Below are positions 49,931 to 64,000 of a stretch of DNA of 64,000 bases, piece by piece. The stretch covers positions 372,001 through 436,000 of the forward strand of contig NZ_JAVDXV010000005.1 of the NCBI RefSeq assembly GCF_031458115.1, in the 5' to 3' direction. This DNA comes from Pelomonas asaccharophilus_A. GTDB lineage: Bacteria > Pseudomonadota > Gammaproteobacteria > Burkholderiales > Burkholderiaceae_C. The first letter of the stretch is position 1. The number at the start of each line of letters is the position of its first letter. The notes under the pieces are model-generated. The model was not told the DNA's origin. It worked only from the letters and a program-made list of their open reading frames with translations, and made no database searches. Made by a program: the position numbers and the translations under genes.

Positions 49931-50601
49931 CAGTTGGCTCCCTTCTTGATCTTGACCTTGACGGCCGGGCGGACGACGACGTGGCCGTTCTTGGAACCCG
50001 GGACCGCACCGCGGACCAGCAGCAGTTGACGAGCTTCGTCAATGCGCACGATGTCCAGGTTCTGGGTGGTGACGGTTTCGTCGCCCATGTGGCCGGTCAT
50101 CTTCTTGCCCGGGAACACGCGGCCCGGGTCTTGCGCCATGGAGATCGAGCCCGGCACGTTGTGCGAACGGCTGTTACCGTGCGACGCGCGCTGCGAGCTG
50201 AAGTTGTGGCGCTTGATGGTGCCCGCGAAGCCTTTACCGATGGACGTGCCTTGCACGTCGACCAGCTGGCCGGTCGCGAACAGCGTCACCGGCACGGTCG
50301 CACCAGCTTGATACTGGGCGGCGACGTCGGCTTCGACGCGGAATTCCTTGAGGATTTCACCGGCTTCGACACCTGCCTTGGCAAGGTGGCCGGCTTCGGG
50401 CTTGGTGACGCGCGAAGCTTTGCGCGTACCGAACGCCACTTGGATGGCGCTGTAGCCGTCGGTCTCTTGGGTCTTGACCTGGGTCACGCGGTTGTTGGAC
50501 ACGTCCAGCACCGTCACAGGGATGGCATCGCCATCGTCCGTGAAGATGCGCATCATGCCCACCTTGCGGCCCAGCAAACCGAGACGGTTGCTCAGACTCA
50601 T
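49930..50601 (-). CDS. rplC: 50S ribosomal protein L3
   Basis: 223 aa from the ATG at 50601 (MSLSNRLGLLGRKVGMMRIF). The frame is open six codons further up, but L3 begins at this Met. GTIKRHNFSSQRASHGNSRS and GSISMAQDPGRVFPGKKMTG carry the loop that reaches the peptidyl transferase centre. It is the first gene of its own transcription unit, driven by the promoter at 50758-50787, and is separated from rpsJ by a terminator-like hairpin. Confidence 0.99.
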   Translation of the reverse strand: MSLSNRLGLLGRKVGMMRIFTDDGDAIPVTVLDVSNNRVTQVKTQETDGYSAIQVAFGTRKASRVTKPEAGHLAKAGVEAGEILKEFRVEADVAAQYQAGATVPVTLFATGQLVDVQGTSIGKGFAGTIKRHNFSSQRASHGNSRSHNVPGSISMAQDPGRVFPGKKMTGHMGDETVTTQNLDIVRIDEARQLLLVRGAVPGSKNGHVVVRPAVKVKIKKGAN

Positions 50602-50757
50602 GTTTTTCTCCAGCCCCATCAGCTCACGCCTCAGAAGCTATTGCGAACACCCGACATCGATTGGCCGGGCTGACCTGTGCAGCGCCTCACTTGGAACACC
50701 TTGCGAAGCACTGCGCGAATATCCGAGCAAGCAGGAGCCAACCCGGAAAAGCTGGCG

Positions 50758-50787
50758 AGTATAGCGCGAGGGATTCTCCCAATGCAA
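50758..50787 (-). promoter_or_regulatory. Predicted sigma70 promoter for rplC (S10 unit)
   Basis: Minus-strand -35 TTGCAT (50782-50787) and -10 TATACT (50758-50763) are separated by 18 bp. They lie about 157 bases upstream of rplC in the 276-bp rpsJ-rplC gap. The resulting long leader is suited to autogenous control. Confidence 0.75.
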
Positions 50788-50816
50788 GCGCTGCGCCACC
50801 CACCACGCGAAAGATC

Positions 50817-50851
50817 AAGGCCCCGGCCTGTCGAGACAGGACCGGGGCCTT
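50817..50851 (-). terminator. Hairpin terminator candidate after rpsJ
   Basis: On the minus strand AAGGCCCCGG...CCTGTC pairs with GACAGG...CCGGGGCCTT, a stem of 16 pairs with one bulged base. The following GATCTTTC is only moderately T-rich. Its position between rpsJ and a new promoter supports termination. Confidence 0.65.
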
Positions 50852-50877
50852 ATGTCGCAAGCCCGAAGGCCTGGGAT

Positions 50878-51189
50878 TTACTGCAGCTTGATTTCGACGT
50901 CGACGCCGGCAGGCAAGTCGAGCTTCATCAGCGCGTCAACCGTCTTGTCAGTCGGGTCGACGATGTCCATCAGGCGCTGGTGCGTGCGGATCTCGAACTG
51001 GTCGCGGCTGGTCTTGTTGACGTGCGGCGAACGCAGGATGTCGAAACGCTCCAGGCGGGTCGGCAGCGGCACGGGGCCCTTGACGATGGCGCCGGTTCGC
51101 TTGGCGGTCTCGACGATCTCGAGCGCCGACTGGTCGATCAGCTTGTAATCAAACGCCTTCAGACGGATGCGGATCTTTTGCTTTTGCAT
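50878..51189 (-). CDS. rpsJ: 30S ribosomal protein S10 (NusE)
   Basis: 103 aa. KQKIRIRLKAFDYKLIDQSA opens the protein, and RSPHVNKTSRDQFEIRTHQR then LMDIVDPTDKTVDALMKLDL follows. S10 is also the transcription antitermination factor NusE, which links NusG and NusB. It is 65 bp behind tuf and separated from rplC, so it belongs to the str unit here. Confidence 0.99.
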   Translation of the reverse strand: MQKQKIRIRLKAFDYKLIDQSALEIVETAKRTGAIVKGPVPLPTRLERFDILRSPHVNKTSRDQFEIRTHQRLMDIVDPTDKTVDALMKLDLPAGVDVEIKLQ

Positions 51190-51254
51190 GACTTTTCCTT
51201 AAAGAGCGATGTGAACACCGGGCGGCAGCCACCCGGTGCACGGTCACGCAGTGA

Positions 51255-52445
<1,191 letters not shown>

Positions 52446-52567
52446 TTCAATCTCCAGAAAAGAGCATTTCGCCAGTCTGTTGGTTTAGCGTTTCCACAGC
52501 GCCCGTTGTTCCCGCCGACTGGCGAAGCGGGTGGGCCGCTGTGAAGACGATTCGATTCAGAAGTCGA

Positions 52568-54673
52568 TCAGGACTTGCCGCGCGCCGTGATGATGGCGTC
52601 GGCAACGTTCTTGGGCGCTTCGGAGTAGTGCTTGAACTCCATCGTGTACGTGGCGCGGCCTTGCGTGGCCGAGCGCAGCGACGTGGAGTAGCCGAACATT
52701 TCGCTCAGCGGGACTTCGGCCTTGATGACCTTGCCGCCGCCGACCATGTCGTCCATGCCCTGCACCATGCCGCGACGGCTGGACAGGTCGCCCATGACCG
52801 TACCGGCATAGTCTTCCGGCGTCTCGACTTCCACGGCCATCATGGGCTCGAGGATGACGGGGCTGGCGCGACGCATGGCTTCCTTGAAACCCATGGACGC
52901 GGCCATCTTGAACGCGTTTTCGTTCGAGTCCACGTCGTGGTACGAACCGAAGGTCAGCGTGGCCTTGACGTCGACAACCGGGAAGCCGGCCAGAACGCCG
53001 TTCGGCAGGCTGTCGATGATGCCCTTCTCGACCGCGGGGATGTATTCACGGGGAACCACACCGCCCTTGATGGCGTCGACGAACTCAAAGCCCTTGCCCG
53101 GCTCTTGCGGCTCAAGCGTCAGCACGACGTGACCGTACTGGCCCTTACCACCGGACTGGCGAACGAACTTGCCTTCGACGTCGGTCGCGGTCTTGCGGAT
53201 GGTTTCGCGGTAGGCCACTTGCGGCTTGCCGACGTTGGCTTCCACGCCGAACTCGCGCTTCATGCGGTCGACGATGATTTCCAGGTGCAGCTCGCCCATG
53301 CCGGAGATGATGGTCTGGCCCGATTCCTCGTCGGTGCGCAGACGGAAGGACGGGTCTTCGGCAGCCAAGCGGCCCAGCGCGATACCCATCTTTTCCTGGT
53401 CAGCCTTGGTCTTGGGCTCGACGGCCTGCGAGATCACCGGCTCCGGGAAGATCATCTTTTCCAGCGTGATGATGCTTTCGGGGTCGCACAGGGTTTCGCC
53501 CGTGGTGACGTCCTTCAGACCCACGCAGGCGGCGATGTCGCCGGCCAGAATTTCCTTGATTTCTTCACGCTGGTTCGCGTGCATCTGCAGGATACGGCCG
53601 ATACGCTCTTTCTTGCCGCGGATCGGGTTGTAGACGGTGGCACCCGACTGCAGCACGCCCGAGTAGACGCGCACGAAGGTCAGCTGGCCGACGTAGGGGT
53701 CGGTCATCAGCTTGAAGGCCAGCGCCGAGAACTTCTCCTCGTCGGTACGCTGACGCGTGATCGGCTGGTCGTCTTCGTCCGTACCCGAGACCGGCGGGAT
53801 GTCCAGCGGCGAGGGCAGGAAGTCGATGACGGCGTCCAGCATGCGCTGCACGCCCTTGTTCTTGAAGGCGGTACCACACAGCATCGGCTGGATCTCGGTC
53901 GCGATGGTGCGCTGACGGATCGCGAGCTTGATCTCTTCCTCGGACAGGTCGCCCGTCTCGAGGTACTTGTTCATCAGCTCTTCGGTGGCTTCGGCGGCAG
54001 CCTCAACCAGCTTCTCACGCCATTCCTGGGCCACTTCGACCAGGTCAGCGGGGATGTCTTCGAAGGTGAACTTCATGCCCTGGGACGCTTCGTCCCAGAT
54101 GATGGCCTTCATCTTGAAGAGGTCCACCACGCCCTTGAAGCCTTCCTCGGCACCAATGGGAATGACCACGGGCACGGGGTTGGCCTTCAGGCGGGTCTTC
54201 ATCTGGTCGACGACCTTGAAGAAGTTCGCGCCGGTGCGGTCCATCTTGTTGACGAACGCGAGGCGGGGCACCTTGTACTTGTTGGCCTGGCGCCAGACGG
54301 TTTCCGACTGGGGCTGCACGCCACCCACGGCGCAATAGACCATGCAGGCACCGTCCAGCACGCGCATCGAGCGCTCGACTTCAATGGTGAAGTCCACGTG
54401 TCCGGGGGTGTCGATGATGTTGAAGCGGTGCTCGGGGTAGGACATGTCCATGCCCTTCCAGAAGCAGGTCGTCGCGGCTGACGTGATCGTGATGCCGCGC
54501 TCTTGCTCCTGCTCCATCCAGTCCATCGTGGCGGCGCCATCGTGCACTTCACCGATCTTGTGGTTCACACCGGTGTAGTAGAGGATGCGCTCGGTCGTGG
54601 TGGTCTTGCCAGCATCGATGTGCGCGGAGATACCGATGTTGCGGTAGCGCTCGATGGGGGTTTTGCGGGCCAT
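52568..54673 (-). CDS. fusA: Elongation factor G
   Basis: 701 aa, full length. The GTP-binding domain has NIGISAHIDAGKTTTTERIL, DTPGHVDFTIEVERSMRV and NKMDRTGANF. The later domains include GGVVPREYIPAVEKGIIDSL and MVGGGKVIKAEVPLSEMFGY. EF-G drives translocation and ribosome recycling. It lies 69 bp after rpsG. Confidence 0.99.
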   Translation of the reverse strand: MARKTPIERYRNIGISAHIDAGKTTTTERILYYTGVNHKIGEVHDGAATMDWMEQEQERGITITSAATTCFWKGMDMSYPEHRFNIIDTPGHVDFTIEVERSMRVLDGACMVYCAVGGVQPQSETVWRQANKYKVPRLAFVNKMDRTGANFFKVVDQMKTRLKANPVPVVIPIGAEEGFKGVVDLFKMKAIIWDEASQGMKFTFEDIPADLVEVAQEWREKLVEAAAEATEELMNKYLETGDLSEEEIKLAIRQRTIATEIQPMLCGTAFKNKGVQRMLDAVIDFLPSPLDIPPVSGTDEDDQPITRQRTDEEKFSALAFKLMTDPYVGQLTFVRVYSGVLQSGATVYNPIRGKKERIGRILQMHANQREEIKEILAGDIAACVGLKDVTTGETLCDPESIITLEKMIFPEPVISQAVEPKTKADQEKMGIALGRLAAEDPSFRLRTDEESGQTIISGMGELHLEIIVDRMKREFGVEANVGKPQVAYRETIRKTATDVEGKFVRQSGGKGQYGHVVLTLEPQEPGKGFEFVDAIKGGVVPREYIPAVEKGIIDSLPNGVLAGFPVVDVKATLTFGSYHDVDSNENAFKMAASMGFKEAMRRASPVILEPMMAVEVETPEDYAGTVMGDLSSRRGMVQGMDDMVGGGKVIKAEVPLSEMFGYSTSLRSATQGRATYTMEFKHYSEAPKNVADAIITARGKS

Positions 54674-54742
54674 GGTTTGCTCCAGAAGACAGGAGCCGCC
54701 AGCGGGTTGGTGGAAACCCGAGGCGGCTGAAAGACGGTGAGT

Positions 54743-55213
54743 TTAGAAGCGGAAGTGCGAGAAAGCCTTGTTGGCTTCTGCCATGCGGTGAACTTCGTCG
54801 CGCTTCTTCATCGCGCCGCCGCGGCCTTCAGCGGCCTCCAGCAGTTCGTTGGCCAGGCGTTGGGCCATCGACTTCTCACCGCGCTTGCGCGCCGATTCCT
54901 TGAGCCAGCGCATGGCGAGGGCCATCCGGCGGACGGGGCGAACTTCCACGGGAACTTGGTAGTTCGCACCGCCGACCCGGCGGGACTTCACTTCAACCAT
55001 GGGCTTCACGTTGTTCAGGGCGACCATGAACACTTCCAGCGGGTCCTTGCCGATCTTCTTCTCGACTTGGTCCAGAGCGCCGTAAATGATGCGCTCAGCG
55101 ACAGCCTTCTTGCCCGACTCCATGATGACGTTCATGAACTTGGACAGATCGACGGAACCGAACTTGGGGTCCGGCAGGATCTCGCGCTTGGGTACTTCGC
55201 GACGACGTGGCAT
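54743..55213 (-). CDS. rpsG: 30S ribosomal protein S7
   Basis: 156 aa. MPRRREVPKREILPDPKFGS opens S7, and ALRRMALAMRWL-type segments follow (here RRMALAMRWLKESARKRGEK). S7 nucleates 30S head assembly and in E. coli represses its operon by binding the rpsL-rpsG intercistronic region. That region is 158 bp here and contains two clean hairpins. Confidence 0.99.
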   Translation of the reverse strand: MPRRREVPKREILPDPKFGSVDLSKFMNVIMESGKKAVAERIIYGALDQVEKKIGKDPLEVFMVALNNVKPMVEVKSRRVGGANYQVPVEVRPVRRMALAMRWLKESARKRGEKSMAQRLANELLEAAEGRGGAMKKRDEVHRMAEANKAFSHFRF

Positions 55214-55305
55214 GGCACTCTTCCTTTTGCTTCAGTTGGAGACGGTCTTCCTGACCTGCCTCCGCTGGACAACCACCGACGTCTGGGGTCATCCACTTAC
55301 TCGGC

Positions 55306-55356
55306 CTGCTGAGACATTCAGCAGCCGCAACAACGTTGGGTCAGCTATGGAGCTGA
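55306..55356 (-). promoter_or_regulatory. Two hairpins in the rpsL-rpsG intercistronic region
   Basis: CTGCTGA/TCAGCAG (55306-55324, loop GACAT) and TCAGCT/AGCTGA (55341-55356, loop ATGG) are both perfect. They lie between the rpsL stop and the rpsG start. By position they are candidates for an S7 autoregulatory site. Confidence 0.45.
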
Positions 55357-55371
55357 GCCCGAACAGACGAT

Positions 55372-55746
55372 TTACTTCTTCGGACGCTTGGCACCGTACT
55401 TGGAACGGGCCTGCTTACGGTCCTTGACGCCTTGCAGGTCAAGGGAGCCGCGCACGATGTGGTAACGCACACCGGGCAAGTCCTTCACACGGCCGCCGCG
55501 CACCAGCACGACGCTGTGCTCTTGCAGGTTGTGGCCTTCGCCGCCGATGTAGGAGATGACCTCGAAACCGTTGGTCAGGCGCACCTTCGCGACCTTACGC
55601 AGAGCGGAGTTCGGCTTCTTCGGCGTGGTGGTGTAGACGCGGGTGCAGACACCGCGGCGCTGCGGGCAGTTCTGCATCGCAGGCGACTTGGACTTCGTGA
55701 CTTCGGCTTCACGGCCTTGGCGCACGAGTTGATTGATGGTTGGCAT
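55372..55746 (-). CDS. rpsL: 30S ribosomal protein S12
   Basis: 124 aa from the ATG at 55746 (MPTINQLVRQGREAEVTKSK). The upstream open stretch is leader sequence, not S12. The decoding-centre residues Lys43 (TTTPKKPNSALRKV) and Lys88 (RGGRVKDLPGVRYH) are wild type, implying no ribosomal streptomycin resistance. It is first in the str unit and has its own promoter 107 bases upstream, divergent from the PIN gene. Confidence 0.99.
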   Translation of the reverse strand: MPTINQLVRQGREAEVTKSKSPAMQNCPQRRGVCTRVYTTTPKKPNSALRKVAKVRLTNGFEVISYIGGEGHNLQEHSVVLVRGGRVKDLPGVRYHIVRGSLDLQGVKDRKQARSKYGAKRPKK

Positions 55747-55853
55747 AAACGACTTGTTCCCGTTTGAAGTCAGTGACCTCCGCTTGCTGGCGCGCACCCA
55801 GCGCACTTGCGTGCGCCCATGGCAAAACGCGCCCAAAAGGCGGAGAGCCGGCG

Positions 55854-55882
55854 ATTGTAGACCGTCAGGGTTTTCGGCACAA
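55854..55882 (-). promoter_or_regulatory. Predicted sigma70 promoter for rpsL (str unit)
   Basis: Minus-strand -35 TTGTGC (55877-55882) and -10 TACAAT (55854-55859) are separated by an ideal 17 bp. The leader contains a GCGCAC-TTGC-GTGCGC hairpin (55801-55816). Confidence 0.8.
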
Positions 55883-55898
55883 GGGCGGCAGGTAAGCT
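55870..55898 (+). promoter_or_regulatory. Possible promoter of the PIN gene, near-leaderless
   Basis: TAAGCT at 55893-55898 could be a -10 box with a weak TTTTCG at 55871-55876. Transcription would then start at or close to the ATG at 55905, giving a leaderless or very short-leader mRNA. It overlaps the divergent rpsL promoter. Confidence 0.35.
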
Positions 55899-55904
55899 GT
55901 GCGG

Positions 55905-56381
55905 ATGCCCCCGTCAGACTCTCCCGCCCTGCCCGTTCACGAAGCGCACGACAGCCGGCCCGCCATCGTGGTCGACACCCAGGTCGTCATGGACTGGCTG
56001 GTGTTCAACGATGCCCGCGTGCAGGCGCTGGCCGCGGCGCTGACCTCGGGCCGATTGCGCTGGCTGGTTGCCGCAGCGATGCGAGACGAGATTCGCCACG
56101 TGCTCGGACGCGGCGTGGCAGCGAGCTATGGGCCGGACCTGGCCCACATCGAAGCGCAGTTCGACGCGCACGCGCATCCCGTAGAAACTGCGCCGCAGCA
56201 ACCGCTCGCAGGCCGGCTGGTGTGCCGTGATCCGGATGACCAGAAGTTCATCGACCTGGCGCTGGCCCGCGGTGCGCGCTGGCTGGTATCCCGCGACAAG
56301 GCGCTGCTCGCGCTCGCCAAGCGCGCGAAACCGCGCGGCCTGCTGATCGTCAAGCCCGAGACCTGGTCACCGGACGCTTGA
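55905..56381 (+). CDS. PIN-domain ribonuclease-like protein (toxin-like, COG1569 type)
   Basis: 158 aa from the ATG at 55905; a GTG at 55899 would add two residues. The acidic PIN residues are recognisable: IVVDTQVVMDW (first Asp), a central MRDEIRHVLGRG segment, and CRDPDDQKFIDLALARGARW then LVSRDKALL. PIN proteins are metal-dependent single-strand ribonucleases, often toxins of VapBC-like pairs. No antitoxin gene is adjacent; the flanking genes are rpsL (divergent) and rpoC (convergent). It interrupts the rpoC-rpsL junction on the opposite strand and shares a bidirectional terminator with rpoC. A housekeeping RNase role is as plausible as a toxin role. Confidence 0.88.
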   Translation: MPPSDSPALPVHEAHDSRPAIVVDTQVVMDWLVFNDARVQALAAALTSGRLRWLVAAAMRDEIRHVLGRGVAASYGPDLAHIEAQFDAHAHPVETAPQQPLAGRLVCRDPDDQKFIDLALARGARWLVSRDKALLALAKRAKPRGLLIVKPETWSPDA

Positions 56382-56386
56382 AATGA

Positions 56387-56418
56387 AAAAGCCGCCCTGG
56401 CGGACCAGGGCGGCTTTT
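56387..56418. terminator. Bidirectional intrinsic terminator between the PIN gene and rpoC
   Basis: AAAAGCCGCCCTGG pairs perfectly (14 bp) with CCAGGGCGGCTTTT around a CGGA loop, giving A/T tracts on both sides. It serves the convergent PIN gene (+) and rpoC (-). Confidence 0.93.
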
Positions 56419-56436
56419 GTGGGCGAGCGGCGCGGA

Positions 56437-60654
<4,218 letters not shown>

Positions 60655-60674
60655 GGTGTCTTCCTTTTCCTTCC

Positions 60675-64000
<3,326 letters not shown>

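Noticed and set aside
55372..55746. Streptomycin-resistance change in rpsL or rifampicin-resistance change in rpoB
   Set aside because: Lys43 and Lys88 of S12, and the Asp, His and Ser of the rifampicin pocket in beta, are wild type. The Thr in DQTNPLSE is usual for betaproteobacteria as far as I recall.

Overview
The window is 64 kb of GC-rich chromosome from a betaproteobacterium, most likely order Burkholderiales (Roseateles/Rubrivivax/Leptothrix-like). This rests on the ribosomal and RNA polymerase protein sequences, the rpoB-rpoC-rpsL-rpsG-fusA-tuf-rpsJ gene order and the T6SS gene repertoire. The genus call is an inference. Coding density is very high and no gene-free gap exceeds 300 bp. 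I saw no tRNA, rRNA or CRISPR array.

Left part (1-18.3 kb, mostly + strand): part of a type VI secretion locus. It runs VgrG (5' end outside the window), a DUF4123 chaperone, two unrecognised conserved-looking proteins, FHA protein TagH, PP2C phosphatase PppA and a DUF4280 PAAR-like spike tip. An inward-facing OmpA-like gene follows, then TssK, TssL (with OmpA domain), TssM, TagF and a protein that joins TssB-like and TssC-like regions and ends in an acidic tail. Hcp, TssA, canonical TssB/TssC, TssE, TssF, TssG, ClpV, TssJ and a PpkA kinase are absent, so the locus is split or continues upstream.

Middle part (18.3-35.5 kb, - strand): a compact five-gene array, read right to left. It holds a TpsB outer-membrane transporter, a 3927-aa TpsA-type exoprotein, a caspase-like protein whose start overlaps the tpsA stop, an all-beta-looking orphan and a helical protein with a hydrophobic core. 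This two-partner secretion/caspase/putative membrane-active module is the most interesting candidate system in the window.

Right part (35.7-64 kb, - strand): the ribosomal/RNA polymerase superoperon, read right to left. Order is rpoB (cut by the window end), rpoC, [PIN gene on +], rpsL, rpsG, fusA, tuf, rpsJ, rplC-D-W-B, rpsS, rplV, rpsC, rplP, rpmC, rpsQ, a peroxiredoxin gene, rplN-X-E, rpsN, rpsH, rplF, rplR, rpsE, rpmD, rplO, secY, infA, rpmJ, rpsM, rpsK, rpsD, rpoA, rplQ. Hairpin terminators and good -35/-10 pairs divide it into at least four transcription units.

A recurrent theme of the accessory half is structured intergenic DNA. There is a 133-135 bp hairpin repeat in two copies whose stem shows paired changes, a 161-bp MITE-like element with perfect 12-bp inverted ends, a 67-bp ACCACAGAG-type inverted repeat and a hairpin cluster before tssL. 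All statements come from reading the sequence; no database search was possible.
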